Program-made: the position numbers and the translations under genes | From: Euleptes europaea | Taxonomy: Eukaryota; Chordata; Lepidosauria; Squamata; Sphaerodactylidae | Direction: 5' to 3' | Assembly (NCBI RefSeq): GCF_029931775.1 | Contig: NC_079321.1 | Coordinates: forward strand, 12,668,501 to 12,732,500 | DNA length: 64,000 nucleotides | Notes under the pieces: model-generated | The model's input: the letters and a program-made list of their open reading frames with translations, nothing else | The model's database searches: none | What the model was told of the DNA's origin: nothing | Shown here: positions 42,915-53,697 of the stretch, piece by piece | Numbering within the stretch: position 1 is the stretch's first letter | How the letters are laid out: every line of letters starts with the position of its first letter

Positions 42915-43200
42915 CCTTTTATGCAGGGACATTTCCCCACGGTCACCCTCTTTGACTACGGTACTCAGGGCTTCCTTTGGATTATGCATCCCTTTCCCGC
43001 CCATCAGAGGTCCCCTCGCTCTCCCCGCGTGTTTTGTCCATGCTTTCCAGGTGCTGTTTTAGCCAGAATCTGGAAAACGTGGGCAAAACACACAGGGAGA
43101 GTGAGGCGACCTCTAACGGGCTGAAAAGGGATGCATAAGCCAAAGGAAGCCCCGAAGCAGTCGGTGGGGTGACTGCGGGGAAAAGTCGCTGCATGAAAGG
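42915..43200. mobile_element. Fold-back MITE, 'CCTTTTATGCAG' family
   Basis: Near-palindrome of about 285 bp. Left arm: ccttttatgcagggacattt, gaggtcccctcgctctcccc. Right arm: gagagtgaggcgacctctaa, gaaaagtcgctgcatgaaag. The centre is tttccaggtgctgttttagc/ttagccagaatctggaaaac. The transcript would fold into one long hairpin. Lies in ITGB2 intron between coding exons 1 and 2. Confidence 0.85.
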
Positions 43201-43357
43201 CCAACATTGCTAACACACATTTTTTAAATGGCACTGGCTGCCTTTCACAAGCAGCAGCCTGAGTGCAAAGGCCTGGATGGGCTCAAGGAGCCAGGCGGAC
43301 CACAAACGGCTTTAAGAGAATGTTTCACTCTTTTTTAATAGTATGTGAAATGCTGTT

Positions 43358-43632
43358 TGTTTTGTTTACCTCAAGTCACAGCTGACTTATGGTGACCCCC
43401 CCACAGGGTTTTCAAGGCAAGAGCCGTTCAATGGTTTGCCATTGCCTGCCTCCACATCACATCCCTGGTATTCCTTAGAGGTCTCCCATCCAAATACTTG
43501 CCAGGGTCAGGGCTGAGTGTGTGTAACCAACCCACCATCACCCAGCAAGCTTCCACGGCACGAGTGGGGATTCAAACCTGGGTTTCCCAGATTGTAGTCC
43601 GACACCTTAACCACTACACCACACTGGCTCTC
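43358..43632 (-). mobile_element. Chimeric SINE: tRNA head fused to 5S-SINE body
   Basis: On the minus strand, a type-D tRNA head (ggtgtagtggttaaggtgtc, caggtttgaatccccactc) runs directly into the 5S-derived segment (gcaagtatttggatgggaga) and the 5S-SINE body and tail (caatggcaaaccattgaacg, ataagtcagctgtgacttga). Confidence 0.7.
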
Positions 43633-44026
43633 TCAAAATGCTGTCTAGCAGCTACATGTTGCAGAGTGAATAGCCTAATAACTCAGGGCTGGCAGTAGCA
43701 GAGGAGGATTATACCCGCTGCGACTGATGTGCAAGTCGCTGTGCCACACAAAATATTCTAATCGCCAGGGTAGAGGAGGAGGTGGGGGGAAGCTTGTTCT
43801 TCTCCACTTTCATTTGTGGGTTTACAAGTGTATGAGCCATTTACTTGATTACTATTCTCCAAGGCTGCTACAAGGCTTCTCCTGGGAGTCAGCCCCGGTG
43901 CTTCAGATGGCTTCCTAATTTGCCTTGAATTTCAGCTTTGTCAGACGTAGATCCGATTTGCCTACTTGGACACCAATTTTTACTTATCTTCATTAACATC
44001 AATTTTTCTTTCTCCTTCATCTTCAG
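43633..44026. other. ITGB2: ITGB2 intron, no repeat recognised
   Basis: Ends in a pyrimidine-rich tract (tttctttctccttcatcttc) before the exon 2 acceptor. Confidence 0.5.
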
Positions 44027-44115
44027 CAGTTTCCCTTCAGTGCACCAATTACAATGTCAAAACCTGCGAGGAATGCATCCGTTCTGGCCCAGACTGTGCC
44101 TGGTGCAAGAAGCGG
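44027..44115 (+). CDS. ITGB2: ITGB2 coding exon 2: PSI domain start
   Basis: Acceptor catcttcag, then two bases completing the split alanine codon and [20 protein letters not shown], followed by PDCAWCKKR. Donor cgg|gtaagc, phase 0. The C-x-C-x-EEC-x-CxWC spacing is the integrin PSI domain. Two other in-frame AG sites (44029, 44040) lie close by. 44026|44027 is chosen because it joins in phase with exon 1. Confidence 0.92.
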
Positions 44116-44458
44116 GTAAGCGCCCCACCCCCGCCCAACGTTTTAAAAATTTTCTGTGCACTGTGCCTCCCTAGTTTGTTGTGAATTCTACATATATATT
44201 TTTGTTTGAGGAGAGAAATTACTGGCTTCTTGTCCTATTTTTGAATGGAAACCTTTGCCCGATTCAGGTTCCTTGATTTTGAAAGATGACCCACCCTGTG
44301 CTCCCAAAAAATCTGATTACCTAGACTCTGCTGTCTTCATGCTAGCAAAGGGGGGGGGGGAAACAATACCAAAATGCATCGTCAGCCTTTCTACCGACAA
44401 GGTGATACGCGTCAATATCGCTCGGCCGAGCCTTCCAAGTAGAATCAAAGTGGAATCG

Positions 44459-44877
44459 AATTGTTTCCCCACTCCTACACATGAAGCCAGCTGGGTGACC
44501 TTGGGCTAGTCACAGTTCTCTTAGAGCTCTCTCAGCCCCACCTATCTCACAGGGTGTCTGCTGTGGGGTATAGTAGTTAAGAGTGGTGGTTTGGAACAGT
44601 GGACTCTGATCTGGAGAACCGGGTTTGATTCCCCACTCCTCCACATGAGCAGCGGACACTAATCTGGTGAACCGGGTTGGTTTCCCCACTCCTCCACATG
44701 AAGCCAGCTGGGTGACCTTGGGCTAGTCACACTCTCTCAGCCCCACCTACCTCACAGGGTGCCTGTTGTGGGGAGGGGAAGGGAAGGTGATTGTAAGCCG
44801 GTTTAATTCTTCCTTAAGTAGTAGAGAAAGTTGTCATATAAAAACCAACTCTTGTTCTTTCTTCTTCTTCTTCTTAA
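44459..44877 (+). mobile_element. Two Sauria SINEs in tandem, first one partial
   Basis: 44459-44565 is the 3' body of one copy (cacatgaagccagctgggtg ... acagggtgtctgctgtgggg). A complete copy follows from tagtagttaagagtggtgg to the (CTT)n tail. Confidence 0.9.
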
Positions 44878-45025
44878 TGAAGGCTTAATGAGTATTTAAA
44901 TAAATTTCAAGTAGTTGTGTGTAGTAATAAAGCAATTGGGTTTGTTGGCCTGTGATAAAAGTGAGTGCAATTGATTTGTTCTTGAATCTGAGGGTCCTAT
45001 ACAAAATGGCTACTCCCATGAACGC

Positions 45026-45225
45026 ATCAAGTGGTAGAGCATCTGCTTGGCATGCAGAAGGTCCCAGGTTCAATCCCCGGCATCTCCAGTTAAAGGGACT
45101 AGGCAAGTAGGTGATGTGAAAGACCTCTGCCTGAGACCCTGGAGAGCCACTGCTGATCTGAGTAGACAATACTGACTTTGATGGACCAAGGGTTTCATTC
45201 AGTATAAGGCAGCTTCATGAGTTCA
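45026..45225 (+). mobile_element. tRNA-Ala-like SINE
   Basis: gtggtagagcatctgcttgg (A box to anticodon arm), caggttcaatccccggc (B box), end cagcttcatgagttc. The first bases of the head are lost. Confidence 0.9.
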
Positions 45226-45239
45226 TGTGTCATGTGTTG

Positions 45240-45888
45240 AGCTGGAGATCTCCTGCTATTTCAACTGATCTCCGGCCGATAGAGATCAGTTCACCTTGAG
45301 AAAATGGCCACTTTGACAATTGGACTCTATGGCATTGAAGTCCCTCCCCTCCCCAAACCCCGCCCCAAAAACCTCCCGCTTGTGGCCAAGAGGGACCTGG
45401 CAACCCTATTTATATAACCTGAATAGCCCAAGTGGGGTTTGGGAGGGGGGGAACTCAGTGGGGTATAATTGCATTCAATCCACCTTCCAAAGCAGCCATT
45501 TTCTCCAGGGGAACTGATCTCTTTCATCTGGAGATCAGTTAGAATTCCGGGAGATCTCCAGCCACCACCTGGAGGTTGGTGGCCCTCCTTCTACAGTCCA
45601 TTGAAGTCAATGGGCTTTGAACAATGTCACCCTGCTTAGGATTGCACTGTTGGAGCTGTAGCATCCAGTTTTGTCTTCCGCCTTCTATGTTCCATTGGTC
45701 CATCTCGCTCTGTATTGCCTAGTCTGATTGCTGAGGCTTCCCAACATCTCAGTCACACTTCCTTTTCAGTCCTGCTTAGGGTTGCCAGGTCCCTCTTTGC
45801 CACTGGTGGGAGGTTTTTGGGGCAGAGCCTGAGGAGGGTGGGTTTTAGGGAGATCTCCAGCTACTACCGGGCAGTTGGAAACCCTAGT
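45240..45888. mobile_element. Cluster of three 'TAGGGTTGCCA' MITE copies
   Basis: 45240-45407 plus orientation, left end missing. 45426-45590 minus orientation, right end ggaggttggtggccct. 45777-45888 minus orientation with a large internal deletion but both ends present (tagggttgccaggtccc ... ttggaaaccctag). All lie in the intron before coding exon 3. Confidence 0.8.
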
Positions 45889-46044
45889 CCTGCTGCCTGA
45901 GTTCCTTTTCACTGCCATGCCAGGGGCGGGCCCTGAGATCTTTTGGGAGCCAAAGCATGTGCTCCTGTGACTAAGCAATGGTCCTTCCCCACTAGTGCAA
46001 AACTTGCTGACTATTTTACACTTCTTGATTTTTACAAAATGCAG

Positions 46045-46225
46045 AATTTCACAAAAGTGGGAGAACCGGATTCTGTCCGCTGTGACAGCGAGATAGAGCT
46101 CCAGCGGAGAGGATGCGAAGGGGACATTATTTTTCCAAAAAGCTACACCGATTCTTACCCTTCGGCTCCACCAACTATGAAGAAACAACTCTACCCGGAT
46201 GAGGTGAATCTACGGCTAAGACAAG
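46045..46225 (+). CDS. ITGB2: ITGB2 coding exon 3: PSI end and hybrid domain start
   Basis: Acceptor caaaatgcag. 60 codons plus one base: NFTKVGEPDSVRCDSEIELQ, RRGCEGDIIFPKSY..., ending VNLRLRQ + g. NFT is a potential N-glycosylation site. The donor is gtgcta, a GT donor that departs from consensus at +4 and +5, but frame, phase and the human exon end (YLRPG) all support it. Confidence 0.9.
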
Positions 46226-46630
46226 GTGCTACTTTTTATTAACCCCTAGCTGTAGAAGTTGAAAGTGAAAGCAGAACTGAGTTCGCACAGTGGAATTCTG
46301 TATTCTGGCTCTTTGAGGAATAAGTTCATACTAAGGTTTGTTACTTAGAAAAGAAATAGAAGTTCTTTATTTTAAGAAAACTCCTTACTAGATAGCAAAG
46401 GCAGAATGAAGGCTTCTAGCTATCTATCAAAGCTAGGATGGAGAGAGGTTACAGAATGCATGTCCCGCCCTCATAGAGACGCAGGGAGCGAAAGAGAAAA
46501 GGGAAGTGACCGGAAGGAAGGAAACCCTATGAATGGCATTCTGAGTAACAAAGAGACAGCAGCAGGAGTGGACACAGGAACTCTCTACCACCCTCCCCTG
46601 AAACTCCGTGCTACTGTTAAGCGACGTTGC

Positions 46631-47105
46631 TAGGGTTGCCAGCTCTGGGTTGGGAAATACCTGGAGTTTTTTGGGGGGTGGAGCCTGAGGAGGGTGAGCT
46701 CCCACTCATTGGCGGTCTTCAGGCAGCAGCTGGACAAACACATCAGGGATGCTTTAAGCTGATCCTTCATTTAGAAGGGGGTTGGACACTAGATGGTGTA
46801 TATGGCCGCTTTCAACTCTGTGATTCTATTATTTCCATTGACTGAATTAAATACTCTCATGGACCTTAATGAGACAAACCCTAGGCAGCTGATTCCACTG
46901 TTGAACTACTCTTACTGTAAAAAAACAACAACCCTAATGTCCAGCCGGTACCTTTCTGTCCATAATTTAAACGCATTATGGCGAGTCCTATCCTCTGCCA
47001 ACAGGAATAGTTCCCTGCCCTCCTCTAAGTGACAACTTTTCACATGCTTAAAGAGAGCAATCATGTCCCCACTCAACCTCCTCTTCTCCAGACTAAACTT
47101 TTGTG
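46631..47105. mobile_element. MITE end and two CR1 fragments
   Basis: 46631-46695 is a 'TAGGGTTGCCA' MITE end. 46696-46833 is a sense CR1 3' end (tcttcaggcagcagctggac ... tcaactctgtgattctatt). 46845-47105 is an antisense CR1 RT-C-terminal piece (gtccagccggtacctttctg ... cctcttctccagactaaac). Confidence 0.8.
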
Positions 47106-47110
47106 TTTCT

Positions 47111-47294
47111 ATGGGCAAAAACGCATGGGAGGTTTTACCTTAGATTTGCCACTCTCTAAATGCACATTTCCCCCAGCCAAATTCTCAAAACTCAAAAATA
47201 AGCCCCCATGCATAGTTTTGAGAATTCAGATGGGAAAAATGTGAATCTAGAGAGCGGCAAATCCAAGGCAAAACCTCCCATGTGTTTTTGCCCT
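47111..47294. mobile_element. Fold-back MITE, second family
   Basis: atgggcaaaaacgcatggga and tgggaggttttacc are inverted at the right end (ggcaaaacctcccatgtgtt, tttgccctat). The centre is ctcaaaactcaaaaataagc with an inverted agttttgagaattc. A second, incomplete copy begins at 63886. Confidence 0.85.
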
Positions 47295-47332
47295 ATGATT
47301 TCCACGGACTGAATGAAATATCTCACGTTACA

Positions 47333-47619
47333 CCCTTTAAATGGCTGTTTCACTTGCCATCACCCCTCCGACGACTTCGGGTCTTTGTGTTGATTATACA
47401 AGCTGTTCCAGCTGTCAGAGGTCGCCTCGCTCTCCCCCTGCGTTTCCCCGCATTTTGCCCACGTTTTCAGGGACCTGGTTTATCTCAAATTTGAAAAAAC
47501 AGCAAAATGCGGGGAAACACAGTGGGAGAGCACCCTCTGATGGTGGGGAACAGCATGCATACTCAACACAAAGACCCGAAGTCGTCAGAGGGATGACAGT
47601 GAGTCATGCATAAAAGACC
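47333..47619. mobile_element. Fold-back MITE, 'CCTTTTATGCAG' family
   Basis: Diverged copy. Left arm: gacgacttcgggtctttgtg and gaggtcgcctcgctctcccc. Right arm: acaaagacccgaagtcgtca and tgcataaaagacc. Pairing over roughly 120 bp. Confidence 0.85.
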
Positions 47620-47878
47620 ACAGACAGAACTTGAAATATATTGGGATCTGATATACTTCATACAATAAATTGAACTTGCACCATTTGCTATTTTCCTTCA
47701 TTGTTTTATCTTGAAATTGGGGCAGGTCAGGAATATTGGGGTATTTGGTTAATATAGCAAAGTTTGCCCAATCATAGAAGTGTAATAAATCTCCCAAGAA
47801 GTATATTGCAAAAATTAAAAGCTTACATTTATTCAAGTAGATTCTGCTCACATTCAGGTTGCAGTTGAAAGGAAGAAA

Positions 47879-48110
47879 GGCCTTTTATGCAGGGACGTTT
47901 CCCCATGATCACCCTTTTGATTATGCATGCCTTTTCCACCCATCAGAGGTCGCCTTGCTCTCCCTGCACGTTTTGCCTGCATTTTCCAGATTCTGGCTAA
48001 AACAGCATCTGGAAAACACGGGCAAAACGGGCGGGGAGAGCAAGGTGACCTCTGAATGTCGGAAAAGGTGTGCATAATCAAAAGGAAGCCCTGAAGCTGA
48101 TCCGGCATCA
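47879..48110. mobile_element. Fold-back MITE, 'CCTTTTATGCAG' family
   Basis: ccttttatgcagggacgttt, catcagaggtcgccttgctc, centre tccagattctggctaaaaca, inverted arm agcaaggtgacctctgaatg. The outermost right end is missing. Confidence 0.85.
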
Positions 48111-48443
48111 TATGTATGGAAGCATGAGGCATTGTTTCTACAGGAGGGAGCTGTAGATACATGTGACCCCACGAAAAGCCATGTGGAGAATAGGAGAACA
48201 ATGGATACAGAGAAGGGAGAGGGGTCAGAGGGCAGCTCCCAGGTTAAGACAAAGAAAGGGGCATCCCATTCAAGGAGATAACACACACTCTTAGAGTGAT
48301 GTAGTGCCCCCAATGTCCAGGCATGCTGAGTCGATCTCTCCAACAATGAGTACCTTAAGGGCTCTGATGTAAGGGAAAATGAAGAGTTTGTCAGCTATGA
48401 GAGAGGATTACAGGCAAACGTTTCCTCCTATTTAACTCGACAG

Positions 48444-48614
48444 GTCAACCCGCTGTTTTTAATGTGACGTTCCGCCGTGGCGAAGATTACCCGATCGATC
48501 TGTACTACTTGATGGACCTTTCCTACTCCATGGAAGATGACCTGAAGATTGTAAAGAAGCTAGGAGGGGACCTGCTGAAGGCTCTCAACAAGATCACGAG
48601 CCTCGCTCGGATAG
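48444..48614 (+). CDS. ITGB2: ITGB2 coding exon 4: hybrid to beta-I domain with MIDAS
   Basis: Acceptor taactcgacag, donor g|gtgtgt. Split glycine codons at both ends. Peptide [61 protein letters not shown] is the MIDAS that binds the ligand-coordinating Mg2+, and the following acidic residues belong to the ADMIDAS. Counting from the ATG, the first MIDAS aspartate is at about residue 134, matching the human precursor. NVT is a potential glycosylation site. Confidence 0.95.
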
Positions 48615-49064
48615 GTGTGTGCTGGTCTGATTAATAAGTTGTGGTCACCTCCCAGCGCTAAAGATCCAGTTTCCAGATTCAAGGCATTCTTCTTCTTAAC
48701 TCCGATTAGATACATTACAAAGGGGGAGTTTGTCTTGCATGCCAAATGCTGCGACAGTTAAATTGTCGGTCTTGCATTGAAGGAACTCTCGAATCAGGGG
48801 CTTTCTGCTGCCACTGCATAGCATGGGAATTGGGCTGCTTCTTACCCGAGACAGTTTCAGTAGGCACACATAAAGTCACCCACCTTATAACCATGGCTAC
48901 TGTAATGTTTTAAGTGTATGCAGATATTATTTCACCTCACATACATCACAGAATCATGAGGGAAGTGCAAGTTGACCCATCTTCCTCTCACCTATTTCCA
49001 TGATCTACATCTACATGTAATGAACCAAAGATATTTATATGCTGTAGACGTTACTGTATCCCCT
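48615..49064. other. ITGB2: ITGB2 intron, no repeat recognised
   Basis: Nothing supported beyond intron. Confidence 0.5.
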
Positions 49065-49263
49065 GACCTGGGTAGCCCAGGCTAGACTGATCTTGTCAGA
49101 TCTCAGAAGCTAAGCAGGGTTGGCCCAGCTTAGTACTTGGATGGGAGACCACCAAAGAAGTCCAGGGTCGCCATTCAGAGGAAGGCAATGGCAAACCATC
49201 TCTGTTAGTCTCTTGCCTTGAAAACCCTACAAGGTTGCCATATTGGCTGCGACCTCATGACAC

Positions 49264-49318
<55 letters not shown>
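49065..49318 (+). mobile_element. 5S-rRNA-derived SINE with (CA)n tail
   Basis: gatcttgtcagatctcagaa, gctaagcagggttggcccag, ttagtacttggatgggagac (5S-like), SINE body, BovB-like end gctgcgacctcatgacactt, then about 25 CA units (49268-49318). Confidence 0.9.
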
Positions 49319-49321
<3 letters not shown>

Positions 49322-49364
49322 TTACAGTGTTACCTATCTAGCATATTTCAATTCCCCTTCTCCA

Positions 49365-49560
49365 CACAGCTTAGGATAGTGTGTGGTGTTCCTCACTCCC
49401 ATTTTATCCTTGCAACAAGCTGGGGAGGTAGGTGAGTGAGAAAGAATAACTGCCCCAAGGCCACCATGTCAGCTTCATAGCAGAGTGGTGCTTTGAACCT
49501 CGGTGTGGACAATTGCCCTCCACCCAAGAATGCACTCTAATAACTCAACCATTGGATTAC
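49365..49560 (-). mobile_element. tRNA-derived SINE, type D, decayed
   Basis: tgcaacaagctggggaggta ... caaggccaccatgtcagctt ... B-box complement tttgaacctcggtg. Antisense. Confidence 0.55.
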
Positions 49561-50110
49561 CCTGTGCCCATGCCACAGGAGGCCCTATGCAAATCTGTAG
49601 CTGGCAGAGAGAACAAGTACTGAGAATGATGTATCTATCTCCCGAGCACAGACGACTGGGAAGTTATAATCTCCTGTTGGGCATCTGTACCCCCTTGAGG
49701 TCATACTCATCTTCCTGTCTCAAGAGCAAAAGAAAGCTATCTAGTCCATAACACTGTCCCTTGAGGTGTGACATTCTAGCAAGGTGCAACATGGCAAAAC
49801 CCTTTCTGTGCTTAATTTCTTTTTGGTGATCATTCAGAAGTAAAGCTAGATAAAGTTCTCTCGTTATCATTTCCCCCTTTTAATTATTTATTTTTAATAT
49901 GTGGAATTATGTATTTCCTTTGTTCCCGATGAGCAATATGAAATGTTATAACAACCCTTGTCAATTTATTTTATGTGCCAATGTTTTTAATTTTCTGAAC
50001 TTGATCCAGTCTAATGTTGAGGATTTCATATCCATGATATCACTTCCCTTGCAAACAGCAGGCAGGGGGAGTACCCATAGAAAGGATCTAGCTGTTTCTT
50101 GAATGACATG
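49561..50110. other. ITGB2: ITGB2 intron, no repeat recognised
   Basis: Nothing supported beyond intron. Confidence 0.45.
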
Positions 50111-50395
50111 GGCCATTTATGCAGGGCTGTTTCCCTCGAGGTCGCCCCGCCGACTACTCCAGTGCCTTGTTTTGATTATGCATGCCTTTCCCAACAGTCA
50201 GAGGTCACCTCGCTCTCCCCATGCGTTTCTGAGTTTTGCCTGTGTTTCCCAGATTTTTGCAAACACAGTATCTGGAAAACACGGGCAAAACACGTGGAAA
50301 CGCATGGGGGGCACAAGGTGACCTCTGATATTCGGGAAAGGCATGCATAATCAAAACAAAGCACCAGAGAAGTCAGCTGCCTGCGACCACCAGCC
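50111..50395. mobile_element. Fold-back MITE, 'CCTTTTATGCAG' family
   Basis: ggccatttatgcagggctgt, cagaggtcacctcgctctcc, centre cccagatttttgcaaacaca, inverted arm cacaaggtgacctctgatat and gcatgcataatcaaaacaaa. Confidence 0.85.
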
Positions 50396-50639
50396 CAGTG
50401 CCCCAGAGAGAAACATACTGCCTACGACCACGCCACCAGCCGCTAGAAACACCTCATGACCATTGAAGCCTTTGTTTTGAACTTTGCTTTGAACATTGTT
50501 CTAAACACTTGTCCTCATTTTGTTTTGAGCTATGAGTCTCTGATCTACAACAATGAACACTTGCTGATAATAAATGTACAAAGTATTGCTTTCCCATCTA
50601 GATTAGTAAGAATTTTTTTTTTTTTGATAGTCAGGAGTA

Positions 50640-52236
50640 TCCCCACTGAACAGGACTCCGGGAAAAATCCCTCACCAATCCCCAGGACACTTTAATAAAG
50701 AGAAAAGAAACCCCATTACCCCACCACAATCCAGACCAATTTAGGGAACTGTGTAGGTGCGTGTGTGTGCAGTGCTTTTCGGATTGGTACTAAGCAATGA
50801 CCGTCGAATGATGGTGGGAGGTATGTTGTTTTCGTTTCTGTGTGGGTTTGGGTATGAGATTGTTAAATCTGTGAAAGGGCTTTAAAATAGAGGGCTGTCC
50901 TGTTCACAGTTCTAGCCAGCAAACTAATCTGAAATATTCCAAATTTAGTTATTTTAAATACACCCCAGGATTCTTGATTCTGGACATAGTTTATGCAAAG
51001 CAAGCATTTGTTATGACCGAATGGGGGCATTTAACTCTACAACAAATTGTAACAAAACGGTTCCAATACACATTACATCTATCCACAAACCCACCAACCT
51101 CATACCACCTTGCAGCATTCACACACATGTTAAAGGAGGAGTTCTAGAAGTGCTCCATAGAACGACGGTATGCGGACAGGAGAATATATTAGATAACGTA
51201 GGGGAGGTGCCCAATGAATTTAAGAAAATAGGATGTATGGAATGGTTTCAGCAGCTAGCTGATAGAATGAATGAAAGCGACCTGCATAGCAAACACAAAC
51301 CCCAGGATTATTTTTCATGTATAGAATTGATTTCCAAGTTTAACAGGATGGGTTAACTTACATGTGTACATTATAATTTGATCTTAATTATTTCTGTTAT
51401 TGTTATGATTATGCTTTGTTGCCTCTCAAATTGTATGCCAGCAATATTTACACTTTTTAGACCACAGCCTGCAAATCACATGCTTGTGTCCCTCCATCAG
51501 CGAAAAATCAACAGATGGAATTAATTAGTTCGGGTTCTTCTTAACCCAAAAATGGGGGGCTGTGGTAATAATTTTAAATATTTGGGCTAGGAAGAACCAG
51601 CTCTCAACTGGGCCTCTGACCTTAGAAGGTACATTAAGTGTCTGAAAGTATGTTCAAGGATAGGAAGGCCATTTGGACAGGCAGCAAGATTTTCTGCTTG
51701 CGAATTGTTTATCTACACAGACGGACAGAACAAGCAGTACCAGAGACTCTGAAACTGAGTAGCTAATTTGGAACAAAACATTATTTAGCCATGATTTGTG
51801 AAAAAAGCCCATCTCCTGAACAATGTGAAAGGGAGGGGTCAGGCTGAAACCCTTTTCTCAGCGTTTAGCCTACAAAAGAACTCAAACTTGACCAGCTCTT
51901 TGTCATTCTGGGGAAAGAGATCAGGCTTTCCATTGCGGTTGCCATCTTTGTCTTTCCTCAGGGTGATCCAGAGCGCTCTGACTTATTGTTTGTCTGTCCA
52001 TTTGTTTCTGTGTGGGATTTGTTAAATCTGTCACGTATTATTCTTCTCTTTTGCCTTATAACCTTTGTAAGTTCAAATAAATCTATCTGCTTTGCTGTTA
52101 TATGCGTGTGTGTGGATTGGCCCTAAGTCTACGGTCTGTGTTTCTACCTTCTCTGGATTTGCTTTGTTGAGTAGCAGGCAGAGAGAGATTCCAGTGTAAA
52201 AGGACTGAGGGAAGGGAAAGGGAAAATCTCCCCACA
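50640..52236 (+). mobile_element. Endogenous retrovirus fossil, 3' part with 3' LTR
   Basis: The 3' LTR spans 51561-52236 (tgtggtaataat ... aatctccccaca; 676 bp, aataaa at 52076). It is directly preceded by a polypurine tract (aaaaatgggggg), so internal sequence, not only a solo LTR, is present. The ~900 bp before it is treated as internal remnant, probably the end of env because a hydrophobic segment and short tail lie near the tract. No 5' LTR was found. The copy is a truncated fossil in the same orientation as ITGB2. Left border estimated. Confidence 0.65.
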
Positions 52237-52475
52237 GTTAGCTTTTCAGCAAAGCTGAATCAGTGGATGATAACTTTTCAGCTCCAGCTATCTTCGACTA
52301 TCTTCCTATATCCATTTCAAGTTTATAATTCCAGCTTGAGTTAGACACCCTGTATCTTCTGTTCTCACATTGTAATCAACTGTGGTTTAAAGCCCTTCGT
52401 TCTGTATGTGTTCAGTAGCAATGTCCAGTTTCTGTGCACAACTTTTCAATGCCCCCTTCTCTTGTGTCCCTGCAG

Positions 52476-52717
52476 GGTTTGGTGCCTTTGTGGATAAGAC
52501 CGTGTTGCCCTTTGTCAACACGCATCCAGAGAAGCTGCAGAACCCTTGTCCGAGCAAGGAGACTCTGTGCCAGCCACCATTTGCTTTCAGGCATGTGCTC
52601 AGCCTCACAAATAACGCGAAGCAGTTTGAGCAGGAAGTAGGGACCCAGTACATTTCAGGAAATCTTGACGCACCGGAGGGGGGGCTGGATGCCATGATGC
52701 AAGCTGCTGTCTGTGGG
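52476..52717 (+). CDS. ITGB2: ITGB2 coding exon 5: beta-I domain
   Basis: Acceptor ttgtgtccctgcag, 80 codons in phase, donor ggg|gtaaga. Peptide [20 protein letters not shown], then the specificity-determining loop [28 protein letters not shown], and [28 protein letters not shown] carries metal-site (SyMBS) residues of the beta-I domain. Very close to human ITGB2. Confidence 0.96.
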
Positions 52718-52814
52718 GTAAGAACCATAGTGCCTAGAATATCGTAATGGGCCCAAAGTGGGGAGGGGAGAACTTGGGTGCGGGGACGCTGTGTTGCCAT
52801 CAAGAATGGTAGTT

Positions 52815-53230
52815 TCCCCAAGTGGTCTTAATACTGCTAGTAATTACTGCTCGTACAAGACAAAACAGCTTCCCCTACTCACAAAGGTTATGTCCTTGTG
52901 CCTCTGAGGAATTGGAAACAGTGGAGCACGTTCTTTTTAGATGTAGTTTTTATAAGGAGGTGCGTGGAAAGATATTAGGCCCTCTTTTTGAGAAAAGCAC
53001 CGGTTTTAACTAAATAGATAGAGTAAATTTTCTTCTCAATGATGCTTCACCAGAGATAACAAAACAGGTGGCCAGGTTTTGCAGACTGGTGTATATCACC
53101 AGAAAGGCCAAATTGAGTCATATTTTTACCCCAGAGTAGGACAGGGATTTATGATTTTACTAGTCAGTCCTTTTTAGAACTAATATCTGTTTGTTATGCA
53201 GTGTGTGAATTTTAAATAAAACTGGATTTG
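52815..53230 (+). mobile_element. LINE 3' fragment with Cys-His cluster
   Basis: A short frame (about 52840-53010) reads QRLCPCASEELETVEHVLFR then CSFY. This C-x-C ... H-x4-C pattern marks the C-terminal end of several non-LTR retrotransposon polymerases. The clade is not determined. AT-rich 3' sequence follows. Confidence 0.6.
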
Positions 53231-53384
53231 TACATTTTATATGGGGGAAAACTGAATGTTGTAGAGTTATAAAGTCCGTGCTGAACTGGTCTTTTGAACG
53301 CAATAAATTATTGATATTGAAACAAAACAGCACAATGGCTACAAGGTTGCTAAACATACTATATATTCTTACCAAAACACTATT
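53231..53384. other. ITGB2: ITGB2 intron
   Basis: Short AT-rich interval. Nothing recognised. Confidence 0.4.
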
Positions 53385-53697
53385 ACCAGCGTGGTGTGAT
53401 GGTTAAGAGAGGTGGTTTGGAGTGGTGGACTCTGACCTGGGGAACCGGGTTTGATTCCCCACTCCTCCACATGAGTGGCGGAGGCTAATCTGGTGAACCG
53501 GGTTGGTTTCCCCACTCCTACACATGAAGCCTGCTGGGTGACCTTGGGCTAGTCACAGTTCTCTCAGAACTCTCTCAGCCCCACCTACCTCACAGGGTGT
53601 CTGTTGTGGGGAGGGGAAGGGAAGGTGATTGTAAGCCGGTTTGAGTCTCCCTTAAGTGGTAGACAAAGTTGGCATATTAAAACCAACTCTTCTTCTT
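53385..53697 (+). mobile_element. Sauria-type SINE
   Basis: Full-length copy: gcgtggtgtgatggttaaga head to taaaaccaactcttcttctt tail. Confidence 0.93.

Noticed and set aside
45026-45100. tRNA-Ala gene
   Set aside because: A and B boxes are present, but the cloverleaf does not close, the copy is one of many and it is followed by a shared SINE body.
49076-49160. 5S rRNA gene
   Set aside because: Only the internal part of 5S is kept and it continues into a SINE body with (CA)n. It is a retroposon.
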